DNA of 64,000 nt. Origin: Gordonia sp. 'Campus' (lineage in GTDB: Bacteria; Actinomycetota; Actinomycetes; Mycobacteriales; Mycobacteriaceae). This document shows positions 1 through 8,157 of the stretch, in pieces. Where the stretch lies: assembly GCF_022206305.1 (NCBI RefSeq), contig NZ_JAKOIW010000007.1:204784-268783 (forward strand), given 5' to 3'. The position numbers were made by a program, and so were the translations under genes. Every line of letters begins with the position of its first letter. The first letter of the stretch is position 1. The notes under the pieces are model-generated. The model was not told the origin of the DNA. It did no database searches and worked only from the letters and a program-made list of their open reading frames with translations.

Positions 1-45
1 CGCGCCGAGATCGGAGCCGCGGTGAAAGACGCCGCAGTGGCCTGA
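1..45 (+). CDS. 3' end of an unidentified gene (partial)
   Basis: Frame 1 is open from the window edge for 14 codons (ending ...VKDAAVA) and stops at TGA 43-45. A GC-rich palindrome (ggccggcc) followed by a short T run lies directly after it and could be its terminator. Too little remains to name a product. That this is a real gene end is inferred from the frame and the hairpin. Confidence 0.35.
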   Translation, partial: RAEIGAAVKDAAVA

Positions 46-306
46 GGCCGGCCTTTTTCCTCACCGTGGGCTCAACCCTGTCCGGCGGCACGGCGGACGG
101 ATAGACAGTACGGGTGTCCATCACCACCGTTCCGCGCGCCACGAGGCCCGGTCGCTCATCGAGCGCTCCGGGGTCTCATGCCGGCCCGGTCGGCGGTGGG
201 AAGTGCACTCTCCACTCGATGAACTGGGCGGACGGTTCCCATCACGGTTCGCCGCCGGCGCACCCCGCTCCCACCCTCGCCTTCCTCGACCCGGAGAACG
301 ATCACC

Positions 307-1209
307 ATGACCACCGCACACCCCGTCGGCACCGCACACCGTTCTGACGTCGGAACCATCTCCAGCGGAGTCGAATTCGACATCGACGAATTCGGACCGA
401 ATTTCGGCGCCGAGATCCGCGGCGTCGACGTCGCATCCGCTTCCGATGCGCAGGTCGCCGCGCTTCGGCAGGCGCTGATCGACTACAAGGTCATCGTCCT
501 GCGCGATCAGCACCTTGACGATGCGGCCCACATTCGATTCGGAAACCGACTGGGCGACCTCACCTTCGGGCACCCGGTGTGGAACAGCGGCGACGTTCCC
601 GGTGAGGTCTACTCGCTCGACAGCGCCGACAACGGATTCGCCGACGTCTGGCACACCGACGTGACCTTCATGCCGCGTCCGCCGATGGGCTCGATCCTCC
701 GCCCGGTGGTGTTGCCGCGCAACGGTGGTGACACCAACTGGGCGGATGCGGAGCTCGCCTACCGGTCGCTGTCGGAGCCGGTCCGCCGGATGATCGACGG
801 ACTCAGTGCGGTGCACGACGGGAACCGCGAATTCGGCTACTACCTCAAGCAGCGACGCAACGGCCGCGGCAACACCTGGGACGGCGAAGAGGTGACCGAA
901 CTCGTTCCCGTGACCCACCCGGTGGTGCGCATCCACCCGGAGACCGGACGGAAGTCGTTGTTCGTCAATCCTGGCTTCACTTCGCACATCGATGGTGTCT
1001 CCGAGGCGGAGAGCCGCGGCATCCTCGACCTGCTCTACGCGCATCTCACCAAGCCCGAGCACATCGTCCGGCACCGCTGGCGTCTGGGCGACCTCGTGCT
1101 GTGGGACAACCGGAACACGCTGCACTACGCGAACCGCGACTACGGCGATGCCCGCAGGGTGATGCATCGGATCACCCTGCGTGGCGAGGCGCCCATCGGG
1201 CCCGCCTGA
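307..1209 (+). CDS. TauD/TfdA-family Fe(II)/2-oxoglutarate-dependent dioxygenase
   Basis: A 300-residue protein of the taurine/alpha-ketoglutarate dioxygenase family, which hydroxylates a substrate with Fe(II), O2 and 2-oxoglutarate. The iron triad is visible: H116 and D118 in VWHTD, and H273 in TLHYAN. R284, eleven residues after the distal His as in TauD, should bind the 2-oxoglutarate carboxylate. Length is close to TauD (about 283). The ATG follows a GGAG-type stretch (cccggagaacgatcacc). No sulfonate transporter lies beside it, so the substrate (sulfonate, aryloxyacid or sulfate ester) cannot be assigned. The 260 bases upstream hold no convincing gene. The gene is monocistronic, ending in the hairpin at 1223-1268. 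Confidence 0.85.
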   Translation: MTTAHPVGTAHRSDVGTISSGVEFDIDEFGPNFGAEIRGVDVASASDAQVAALRQALIDYKVIVLRDQHLDDAAHIRFGNRLGDLTFGHPVWNSGDVPGEVYSLDSADNGFADVWHTDVTFMPRPPMGSILRPVVLPRNGGDTNWADAELAYRSLSEPVRRMIDGLSAVHDGNREFGYYLKQRRNGRGNTWDGEEVTELVPVTHPVVRIHPETGRKSLFVNPGFTSHIDGVSEAESRGILDLLYAHLTKPEHIVRHRWRLGDLVLWDNRNTLHYANRDYGDARRVMHRITLRGEAPIGPA

Positions 1210-1222
1210 CCGCACCCACCCC

Positions 1223-1268
1223 CGACGACTCCCACCCTCGGCCCACCGGCCGGTGGTGGGAGTCGTCG
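1223..1268 (+). terminator. Hairpin terminator after the TauD-family gene
   Basis: A 14-base arm (CGACGACTCCCACC, 1223-1236) pairs perfectly with 1255-1268 across an 18-base loop. It sits 13 bases after the stop codon. There is no long T tract, as is usual in actinobacteria. Confidence 0.6.
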
Positions 1269-1309
1269 TGTGTGGGGCCCTGAGTGCTCTCAGGCCCTGG
1301 GGCGGTTAT

Positions 1310-1371
1310 TCAACCAGGGGGTTGACAACGCCCCTGGAGTGGCGCACGATCGTATTCAACCAAACGGTTGA
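1310..1371 (+). promoter_or_regulatory. Promoter with two ArsR-type operator palindromes
   Basis: Two copies of the inverted repeat TCAACC-N4-GGTTGA lie at 1310-1325 and 1356-1371, their starts 46 bases apart. The first overlaps a perfect -35 hexamer TTGACA (1322-1327); CACGAT at 1345-1350 is a weak -10 at 17-base spacing. The second ends ten bases before the ATG. This suits autorepression by the ArsR-family product encoded next. The palindromes are seen directly; the regulator assignment is inference. Confidence 0.6.
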
Positions 1372-1380
1372 GGAGTTCGA

Positions 1381-1776
1381 ATGGCAGACGAGTTGTCCAA
1401 GGTGTTCGCCGCACTCGCGGACCCCACGCGGCGCGACATGGTCGCGCGGCTGGCGGTCTCGGATGCGACGGTCAGCCAGCTCGCCGAGCCGTACGACGTC
1501 AGCATCCAGGCCGTCTCCAAGCATCTGAAGGTGCTCGAGGACGCCGGCATGGTGACCCGCACCCGGGAGGCCCAAACCCGTCCGGTCCACCTGGAAGCCG
1601 AGGTGTTCGACCTCATGACCAAGTGGATCGAGCGGTATCGGAAGCGGGCGGAGGAGCGCTACCAGCGTCTCGATGCGCTGCTCGCCGAGATGAACGACGG
1701 CCCCGAGGCCGAGAATCCGACAGCGCCGGACCTCGAGGTCGAACAACCACTCCACAAGGAAGGAAAGGTGTCATGA
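1381..1776 (+). CDS. ArsR/SmtB-family winged-helix repressor
   Basis: A 131-residue ArsR-family regulator. The N-terminal half carries the winged helix typical of the family (ALADPTRRDMVARL near residue 11, then VSIQAVSKHLKVLEDAGMV as recognition helix and wing). No CxC metal-binding motif is seen, so it belongs with the non-metal ArsR proteins that pair with SRPBCC proteins. The C-terminus is long, acidic and probably disordered. It overlaps the next gene by four bases (ATGA), so the two are translationally coupled. Two TCAACC-N4-GGTTGA palindromes upstream are the likely operators. The start is the ATG after the GAGG at 1370-1373. Confidence 0.85.
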   Translation: MADELSKVFAALADPTRRDMVARLAVSDATVSQLAEPYDVSIQAVSKHLKVLEDAGMVTRTREAQTRPVHLEAEVFDLMTKWIERYRKRAEERYQRLDALLAEMNDGPEAENPTAPDLEVEQPLHKEGKVS

Positions 1777-2267
1777 CCGCAACCCAGACCCGCTATCCCG
1801 AGGCCGCCATCGAAGCCGATCAGGAGGTGCCGCTGATCCGGATCACCCGCGACTTCCGTGGGACGCCCGCGCAGCTGATGAAGGCCCACACCGATCCCGA
1901 ACTCTTCGTCCGGTGGGTCGGACCGGAGGCGATCAGCAGCCGGATCGTCGAGTGGGACGTCCGCGACGGCGGCAGTTGGAGTTATGTCTCCACCCACGAG
2001 GGGCAGGAGTTCGGCTTCCGCGGCTGCTTCCACACCGTCGGCGAGGACAAGATCGTCCAGACGTTCACGTTCCTCGGCATGCCCGACGCGGTGTCGCTGG
2101 AGACCCTGTGGTTCGAGGACCTCGGTGACGGCACGACGCGACTCCACGCCCAATCCCTTTGCGACAGTTTCGAAGCCCGCGACGGGTGGCTCGCCTCCGG
2201 CATGGAGGTCGGCGTCAACGAGGGCTACGCCGCCCTCGACCGCATGCTGTCGGACGGCACGGTCTGA
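1773..2267 (+). CDS. SRPBCC (AHSA1-like) ligand-binding domain protein
   Basis: A 164-residue single-domain protein of the START/SRPBCC superfamily, AHSA1-like branch. Typical motifs are the N-terminal strand and helix (IRITRDFRGTPAQLMKAHTDPELFVRWV), the W-D-R-GG-W turn and the C-terminal long helix (SGMEVGVNEGYAALDRML). These domains form a hydrophobic cavity; the ligand here is unknown. The start is fixed by the ATGA overlap with the ArsR gene and by the AAGGAAAGG sequence just before it. The ArsR-SRPBCC pair is a common actinobacterial arrangement in which both genes are thought to respond to one small molecule. Confidence 0.85.
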   Translation: MTATQTRYPEAAIEADQEVPLIRITRDFRGTPAQLMKAHTDPELFVRWVGPEAISSRIVEWDVRDGGSWSYVSTHEGQEFGFRGCFHTVGEDKIVQTFTFLGMPDAVSLETLWFEDLGDGTTRLHAQSLCDSFEARDGWLASGMEVGVNEGYAALDRMLSDGTV

Positions 2268-2277
2268 GTCCCCGGAC

Positions 2278-2856
2278 ATGACCATCGCAGACTTGGACGC
2301 CGCTGCGCGCCACCGTGACGTCGCCGCCGGTTTCGCGGACGTCATCGCCGGCGTCACCGACTGGAACGCCCCGACGCCGGTCGACGGATGGGTGGCGCGC
2401 GACGTCGTCGCCCACCTCGTCGACTGGTTCACCGGGTTCCTCGCCGCCGGCGGCGTCGAGCTCCCGGCCGGACCGACAGTCGCCGACGACCCGGGCGGGG
2501 CGTGGTCGGCGCACGCGGCGGGGGTCCAGGCTCTTCTCGACGGGCCGTCGGCCGAGGACTCCTTCGCCCATCCGATGGCAGGTGAACACCGCCTCGCCGA
2601 CGCGGTCGACCAGTTCTACACCGCCGACGTGTTCATGCACACCTGGGATCTCGCGCGATCGCAGGGAATGACACCCGACCTCGACGCGGCATTCGCGCGA
2701 CGCCTCCTCGACGGCATGGCGTCCATCGACGAGATGTTGCGCAGTTCGGGCCAGTACGGCCCGAAGGTCGAGTTGCCCGACGACGCCGACGTGGTGAGCC
2801 GGCTGATGGGCTTCATCGGACGCGACCCGGCCTGGACACCCGCACCCGCCGGGTAG
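2278..2856 (+). CDS. DinB-like/TIGR03086-type metal-binding protein
   Basis: A 192-residue protein of the mycothiol-dependent maleylpyruvate isomerase / DinB-like superfamily (TIGR03086 type). Visible features are the N-terminal helix, the W-x-x-R-x-V-V-x-H-L motif (WVARDVVAHLVDWF, first metal-ligand His) and the later FMHTWDLAR motif supplying further His/Asp ligands. Members bind a divalent metal and many use mycothiol; the reaction here is unknown. It starts 10 bases after the SRPBCC gene and is probably the third gene of that operon. Start ATG 2278 is chosen because the upstream extension lies inside the SRPBCC gene. Confidence 0.75.
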   Translation: MTIADLDAAARHRDVAAGFADVIAGVTDWNAPTPVDGWVARDVVAHLVDWFTGFLAAGGVELPAGPTVADDPGGAWSAHAAGVQALLDGPSAEDSFAHPMAGEHRLADAVDQFYTADVFMHTWDLARSQGMTPDLDAAFARRLLDGMASIDEMLRSSGQYGPKVELPDDADVVSRLMGFIGRDPAWTPAPAG

Positions 2857-2899
2857 GCGACCCGCAACGGCGCAGACGCAGATCACAACTCGGAGTAGC

Positions 2900-4345
2900 G
2901 TGGATCAGGTGCCAGAGGACAACTTCACCACCCATGGTTCTCAATCGACCGAAACCCGCCACCCGTCGCCCCGGACCCTCGGCGAACTCCGTGCCAGCGG
3001 ACACGTGCAGCGCAGCATCCGCGACGAGATCCGCAACAACCTGCTGTCCGCGCTCCGTGAGGGCCGCGACCCCTGGCCCGGCATCGTGGGCTTCGAGGCG
3101 ACGGTCATCCCGCAACTCGAGCGTGCGCTGATCGCAGGCCACGACGTCGTGATGCTCGGCGAGCGCGGCCAGGGCAAGACACGCATCCTGCGCACGCTCG
3201 TCGGCCTCCTCGACGAGTGGACGCCGGTGATCGCGGGTTCGGAGCTGGGGGAGCACCCGTATGAGCCGATCACCCCGGGGTCGATCCGGAAGGCCGCGAA
3301 CCTCCTCGACGACCTGCCGATCGAATGGCGTCACCGTTCCCAGCGATACAGCGAGAAGCTGGCGACGCCGGACACCTCGGTCGCCGACCTCGTGGGCGAC
3401 ATCGACCCGATGAAGGTCGCCGAAGGTCGAAGTCTCGGCGACCCGGAGACCATCCACTTCGGGCTCATCCCGCGTGCGCATCGCGGCATCGTCGCCATCA
3501 ACGAGCTGCCCGACCTCGCCGAGCGCATCCAGGTGTCCATGCTCAACGTGATGGAGGAGCGCGACATCCAGGTCCGCGGTTACACGCTGCGCCTACCGCT
3601 CGACGTCCTCGTGATGGCGAGTGCCAACCCGGAGGACTACACCAACCGCGGTCGCATCATCACCCCACTCAAGGACCGTTTCGGCGCCGAGATCCGCACG
3701 CACTACCCGCTGGAGCTCGACGACGAGGTGTCGGTCATCGAGCAGGAAGCCGACCTCACCGCCAGCGTCCCGACGTTCATCACCGAGATCCTGGCGCGGT
3801 TCACCCGCTACGCCCGCGACCATCCCTCGATCGACCAGCGCTCGGGGGTCTCGGCGCGGTTCTCCATCGCCGGCGCCGAAACCGTTGCCGCGGCCGCACT
3901 TCACCGTGCCACCGTCACCGGTGAGGACCAGGCGGTCGCACGCGTCGTCGATCTCGAATCGGTGATCGAGGTGCTGCGCGGCAAGATCGAGTTCGAGTCC
4001 GGTGAAGAGGGTCGGGAGCTGGAGATCCTCGAACACCTGATGCGCAAGTCCATCGCCGACGCGGTGCGGGCGCATCTGGGCGGGATCGACATGGCGCCGC
4101 TGGTCTCTGCGCTCGAAGAGGGCGAACCGGTGGTGACCGGCGATCGCGTCCGCGCTGCCGACCTGCTGGGATCGATCCCGTCGCCCGACACCACCGCTGC
4201 GGTCCTCGACCAGATCGCCGACCGTCTGGACGCCGACAGCGACGGGGAGCGCGCCAGCGCCGTCGAGTTGGCCCTCGAGGGACTGTTCCTGGCCCGTCGC
4301 ATCGGCAAAGAGGCCGACGAGACCGGACAGACGATCTACGGCTGA
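2900..4345 (+). CDS. MoxR-type AAA+ ATPase (Mg-chelatase ChlI-like)
   Basis: A 481-residue AAA+ ATPase of the MoxR/ChlI group. Walker A is GERGQGKT near residues 87-94; the Walker B region is IVAINELPDL near residue 197, where the usual Asp-Glu reads Asn-Glu. An MASANPEDYTNRGRII stretch forms sensor 1 and a long insert lies before the lid. It is partnered by the VWA protein 145 bases downstream; MoxR-VWA pairs act like ChlI-ChlD, remodelling or inserting a cofactor into a client. From memory the pair matches M. tuberculosis Rv0958-Rv0959. Start is GTG 2900. The real client is unknown. Confidence 0.8.
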   Translation: MDQVPEDNFTTHGSQSTETRHPSPRTLGELRASGHVQRSIRDEIRNNLLSALREGRDPWPGIVGFEATVIPQLERALIAGHDVVMLGERGQGKTRILRTLVGLLDEWTPVIAGSELGEHPYEPITPGSIRKAANLLDDLPIEWRHRSQRYSEKLATPDTSVADLVGDIDPMKVAEGRSLGDPETIHFGLIPRAHRGIVAINELPDLAERIQVSMLNVMEERDIQVRGYTLRLPLDVLVMASANPEDYTNRGRIITPLKDRFGAEIRTHYPLELDDEVSVIEQEADLTASVPTFITEILARFTRYARDHPSIDQRSGVSARFSIAGAETVAAAALHRATVTGEDQAVARVVDLESVIEVLRGKIEFESGEEGRELEILEHLMRKSIADAVRAHLGGIDMAPLVSALEEGEPVVTGDRVRAADLLGSIPSPDTTAAVLDQIADRLDADSDGERASAVELALEGLFLARRIGKEADETGQTIYG

Positions 4346-4470
4346 GCGGCACCCTTCGTGGCTCGCTTCGCTCGCACCTCAGGGACCAGGGGCTCGCTGC
4401 GAGAGCGAGAGTGCAGGAACTGCTCCCTGAGGTGCGAGGAGCGAAAGCGACGAGCCTCGAAGGGCGCCGC
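4346..4470. repeat. 125-bp imperfect palindromic intergenic repeat
   Basis: The first 40 bases (GCGGCACCCTTCG...ACCTCAGGGA) are nearly the reverse complement of the last 47 (TCCCTGAGGTGCGAGG...GGGCGCCGC), with a few small insertions, so the whole stretch can fold into one long cruciform. Repeats with GCTCGCxxCGCTCGCACCTCAGG cores are, as I recall, common between genes in Gordonia and Rhodococcus. It sits between the MoxR and VWA genes and may weaken transcription between them or be a non-autonomous element. Confidence 0.65.
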
Positions 4471-4490
4471 TAGGACAACGAGGAGAACAC

Positions 4491-6494
4491 ATGGCGCGCA
4501 AGAGCTTCCACCGATCGCGCTACCAGCGGTACACCGGCGGTCCCGACCCCTTGGCGCCGCCGGTCGACCTGCGTGAAGCGCTGGAGACGATCGGCGACGA
4601 CGTGATGGCCGGCGCCTCGCCGCAGCGTGCGCTGCGCGAGTTGCTGCGTCGCGGCACGCCGAACATGCGGGGGCTCGACAAGCTGCGCGAGCAGATCAAC
4701 CGCCGGCGGCAGGAGCTGCTGGAGAAGCGGAATCTGGACGGTACCTTCGCCGAGATCCGCGAGCTCCTCGATCGCGCCGTGCTCGAGGAACGCAAACAGC
4801 TCGGGCGTGATCTCGACGACGACGCCCGGTTCGCCGAGATGCAGATCGGCAGTCTTCCGCCGTCGACGGCGCAGGCCGTCGAAGAACTGTCGGAGTACAA
4901 CTGGCGCAGTCCGCAGGCGCGAGAGGACTACGACAAGATCAAGGATATCCTCGGGCGGGAGTTGTTGGATCAACGATTCGCCGGGATGAAGGAGGCACTC
5001 GAGGGGGCCGGCGAGCAGGACCGGCAGCGAGTGTCGGAGATGCTGAAGGACCTCAACGATCTGCTCGAGTCGCACAACAGGGGCGAGGACACCGGTACGA
5101 AGTTCGACGAGTTCATGGACAAGCACGGGGAGTTCTTCCCCGAGAACCCGAGCAACACCGACGAACTCATCGACTCGCTCGCCCAGCGTGCCGCCGCTGC
5201 ACAGCAGTTCTACAACTCGCTCACGCCTGAGCAGCGGGCCGAACTCGACCAGCTCGCCCAGCAGGCGTTCGGGTCCCCGGACCTCATGAGCCAACTCGCG
5301 CAGATGGATTCGCAACTGCGCGCGGCACGTCCCGGTCTCGATTGGGACAACGCGCAATCCTTCTCCGGAGACCAGCCGATGGGCCTGGGGGAGGGGGCGG
5401 CGGCACTGCGCGACATCTCCGAGCTCGAGGCATTGTCCGAACAGCTGTCCCAGCAGTACGCCGGCGCGCAGATGGACGACATCGACCTCGACGCGCTCGC
5501 CCGCCAATTGGGCGACGAGGCCGCGGTCGACGCGCGAATGCTCGCCGAGCTGGAGAAGGCGCTGTCCGAGGAGGGCTTCTTCGACCGGACCGAGGACGGC
5601 CGACTTCGTCTGAGCCCCAAAGCGATGCGACAACTCGGGCAGTCGATCTTCCGTGACATCGCCGAACAACTGTCGGGACGCCGAGGGGACCGCCAGACCC
5701 GGCGGACCGGACTGCTCGGTGAACCGACCGGCGCCTCGCGTGAGTGGGAGTTCGGGGACACCGACCCGTGGGATGTCACGCGGACGGTCTCGAATGCCGT
5801 GTTGCGCACGGTGTCCGAGACCACCGAGCCCACGCTGGCGACCTCGGAGATGGCGCGGTCGGGCGTGCGCATCGATGTCCGCGACGTCGAGGTGTCCGAG
5901 ACCGAGAGCCGTACGCAGGCTGCGGTGGTGCTCCTCGTGGACACCTCGTTCTCGATGGAGATGGAGGGGCGGTGGACGCCCATGAAGCGCACCGCGATCG
6001 CCCTGAACCACCTGATCTCCACGCGCTTTCGCAGCGACGAACTGCATCTCATCGCGTTCGGGCGCTATGCGCGTTCGATCGACATCGCCGAGTTGACCGG
6101 ACTGCAGCCCCGGATGGAGCAGGGGACCAACCTCCACCACGCGCTGCTGCTGGCCCAGCGTCATCTGCGGAGGTTCCCCAACGCGCAGCCGGTGGTCCTG
6201 GTGGTCACCGACGGAGAACCGACCGCTCATCTCGATCCCAGCGGAGAGCCGTTCTTCTTCTATCCGCCGCACCCGCAGACGATCGCGTTGACCGTCCGCG
6301 AACTCGACCACGTCGCCCGAATCGGCGCCCAGGTCACGTTCTTCCGGCTTGGCGAGGACCCGGGACTGGCCCACTTCATGGACCAGATCGCGCGCCGGAT
6401 CGGTGGCCGGGTGGTCGCGCCCGACGTCGACGGCCTCGGTGCGGCCGTCGTCGGGGATTACCTGCGAGCGCGGAAGGGCCGCCGGCGCGGCTGA
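4491..6494 (+). CDS. VWA-domain protein, MoxR partner (ChlD-like)
   Basis: A 667-residue protein whose C-terminal third is a von Willebrand A domain. The MIDAS motif DTSFS (D-x-S-x-S) lies near residue 483, followed by a T in the EQGTNLHHAL loop and VTDGEPT, the complete metal site. The first 450 residues are charged, helical and rich in Glu, Gln and Arg, resembling the linker of Mg-chelatase D subunits. The start ATG follows AGGAGA. With the upstream AAA+ protein it should form a two-part chaperone complex. From memory the M. tuberculosis equivalent is Rv0959. The client protein is unknown. Confidence 0.82.
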   Translation: MARKSFHRSRYQRYTGGPDPLAPPVDLREALETIGDDVMAGASPQRALRELLRRGTPNMRGLDKLREQINRRRQELLEKRNLDGTFAEIRELLDRAVLEERKQLGRDLDDDARFAEMQIGSLPPSTAQAVEELSEYNWRSPQAREDYDKIKDILGRELLDQRFAGMKEALEGAGEQDRQRVSEMLKDLNDLLESHNRGEDTGTKFDEFMDKHGEFFPENPSNTDELIDSLAQRAAAAQQFYNSLTPEQRAELDQLAQQAFGSPDLMSQLAQMDSQLRAARPGLDWDNAQSFSGDQPMGLGEGAAALRDISELEALSEQLSQQYAGAQMDDIDLDALARQLGDEAAVDARMLAELEKALSEEGFFDRTEDGRLRLSPKAMRQLGQSIFRDIAEQLSGRRGDRQTRRTGLLGEPTGASREWEFGDTDPWDVTRTVSNAVLRTVSETTEPTLATSEMARSGVRIDVRDVEVSETESRTQAAVVLLVDTSFSMEMEGRWTPMKRTAIALNHLISTRFRSDELHLIAFGRYARSIDIAELTGLQPRMEQGTNLHHALLLAQRHLRRFPNAQPVVLVVTDGEPTAHLDPSGEPFFFYPPHPQTIALTVRELDHVARIGAQVTFFRLGEDPGLAHFMDQIARRIGGRVVAPDVDGLGAAVVGDYLRARKGRRRG

Positions 6495-6570
6495 CTGGCC
6501 GGTGCCAACCGGACCGAGTCTCGCGGGCAGCCTGTTTCCCAGGCGGGGTGGGGCTTCAGACGGTGGGTTG

Positions 6571-7281
6571 TCAGACGGTCCGCGGTTTACGGCCGGCGAT
6601 GACCCACAGCACGATCCCCACCAGCGCGAGCAGCCCTCCCAGGCCGCCACCGAACACCGCGAGCAGCACTCCGCCGACGCCGCTGAAGATTCCGGACGCG
6701 TCGATCGACGCCACCACCGCCGGTGAATCGCACTGGAACGAATAGGTGCCCGACTCGACGACCTCGAAGGAATCGAATGATTCGACCCCGGAACCGTCGA
6801 AGGTGAACTCCGTCGAGGTGTTCGTCCCGGACTCAAGGGCGGCCGGGCCGGTGATCTCGCACGATGGCACACCGTTCGCCGCCGAACTGAACAGCTGGAA
6901 CGTGTCGCCGGCGTCGTAGTATTGCTCGGCCGTCGGGTTGACCTCGAACGCCTTGTCGGCCTGATCCACGACGTCGCCGATGCCGGCCACCGCCAGCACG
7001 ACGCCCACGGCCACCGACAGGACCAGGATCACGGCGCCGACGAGCGTGAGGATCTTGCCCCACCTCCGCATGCCTGATCGGTCCTTACGCGGCGGCGGAG
7101 CCGGCGGATAGCTGCCGAAGGACCCGGGTTGTCCGTACGCGGGTTGTTGCCCATATCCCGCGCCGGGCAGAGGGGCGCCGGACTGTTGTGGCTGCCCGTA
7201 TGGCTGTTCGCCGTAGGGGAACCGGCCGTCTGACGGTCCCGCCGGGCCGCCGGACTGTCCTGGGTCGTAGGGCTGGCTCAT
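6571..7281 (-). CDS. Membrane protein with Pro/Gln/Gly-rich N-terminus, unknown function
   Basis: A 236-residue protein. Residues 1-65 are low complexity (G, P, Q and Y with YGQPQQ-type repeats) and end in a basic patch (PPPRKDRSGMRRWGK). A first membrane helix follows near residues 75-97, then an extracytoplasmic domain of about 110 residues with two Cys (SCEITG and FQCDSP) that may form a disulfide, and a second helix near 208-230 ending in a basic tail (GRKPRTV). The layout is common in actinobacterial envelope proteins but I do not recognise a named family. It is convergent with the VWA gene. Confidence 0.65.
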   Translation of the reverse strand: MSQPYDPGQSGGPAGPSDGRFPYGEQPYGQPQQSGAPLPGAGYGQQPAYGQPGSFGSYPPAPPPRKDRSGMRRWGKILTLVGAVILVLSVAVGVVLAVAGIGDVVDQADKAFEVNPTAEQYYDAGDTFQLFSSAANGVPSCEITGPAALESGTNTSTEFTFDGSGVESFDSFEVVESGTYSFQCDSPAVVASIDASGIFSGVGGVLLAVFGGGLGGLLALVGIVLWVIAGRKPRTV

Positions 7282-7504
7282 GATCGTCTCCGATATCCCC
7301 GGCAGTTGATGGTGATGGCCCGACCGGTTCCGGCCGCACGGGTGGATTATGCCGCGCGCGTGGCTTCGCGGTGGCTCGGTTGCCCAGACCGTTCCCGAGT
7401 CGAGAGCGGCGATGGCGCCGGGCGGCGCGCGAGCGTCCTCGGGGTGGTTGTGGGGGAAAGATCAGGGTGGTCGCAACGGATCACGGCCACTAGGGTCGAC
7501 AAGC

Positions 7505-8143
7505 GTGACACAACCCGGCGAGCTCCCGATGCCCGACGACCGTCGTTCCCGCCTCCGTGCCGCGGACGCGGACCGCGAACTGGTCCACGAGATCCTGTCC
7601 GCGGCGATGGCCCACGGCAGTCTCTCACCGGTCGAATACGAGGAACGCGCCGGAAAGGCGGTTCTGGCGAAGACTTTCGGTGATCTCGATGCGCTGACCG
7701 ATGATCTTCCCGTGGCGCAGCTCGGCGTCGCGATGCCGGCGGCCAGCCTTTCGCCGGGTCCGCGGGTCACCGGGCGCAGCGCCGACGGAGCGGTGCGGCA
7801 TCGGCTCGCGATCATGTCGGGCAGCGAACTGACGGGGACCGCCGTCGTCGCCGATCAGCTCACGGCCACCGCCATCATGGGGGGTGTCGAGATCGACCTC
7901 CGTGAGGTCGAGTTCACGGCCCCGGTGCTGACGGTGCAGTGCGTCGCGATCATGGGGGGCGTCGAGATCAAGGTGCCCGAAGGTGTCTCGGTCGAGATCG
8001 GCGGACTGGGCATCATGGGCGGCTTCAGTGGCAAGTCGCAGAAGTCGCCGCGCCCGGGCGCCCCGGTGGTGCGGGTGACGGGCCTGGCGCTGATGGGCGG
8101 CGTCGACGTGAAACTCGTTGCCCGCGATCAACCCGACGCGTGA
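7505..8143 (+). CDS. DUF1707-domain protein with repeated LiaF-like beta segments
   Basis: A protein of about 212 residues. The N-terminal DUF1707 signature is clear (RLRAADADRELVHEILSAAMAHGSLSPVEYEERAGKA, then FGDLDALTDDLP), a short module common in mycobacterial surface proteins. The second half contains four repeats of an ALMGG/AIMGGVEI beta motif (TAIMGGVEIDL, VAIMGGVEIKV, LGIMGGFSG, LALMGGVDVKL), resembling the LiaF/cell-wall-active antibiotic response beta-helix fold. No membrane helix is seen. Start GTG 7505 is preferred; ATG 7529 is the alternative. Related mycobacterial proteins are of unknown function; an envelope-sensing role is only suggested by the LiaF-like half. Confidence 0.75.
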   Translation: MTQPGELPMPDDRRSRLRAADADRELVHEILSAAMAHGSLSPVEYEERAGKAVLAKTFGDLDALTDDLPVAQLGVAMPAASLSPGPRVTGRSADGAVRHRLAIMSGSELTGTAVVADQLTATAIMGGVEIDLREVEFTAPVLTVQCVAIMGGVEIKVPEGVSVEIGGLGIMGGFSGKSQKSPRPGAPVVRVTGLALMGGVDVKLVARDQPDA

Positions 8144-8157
8144 TCGGGTGACTCGGC

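Noticed and set aside
4470..6872. An 800-codon open frame on the minus strand across the VWA gene
   Set aside because: It is the antisense shadow of a GC-rich gene whose plus-strand product has a full VWA MIDAS and a matching MoxR neighbour; the minus reading has no domain and an Arg/Leu/Gly composition typical of shadows.
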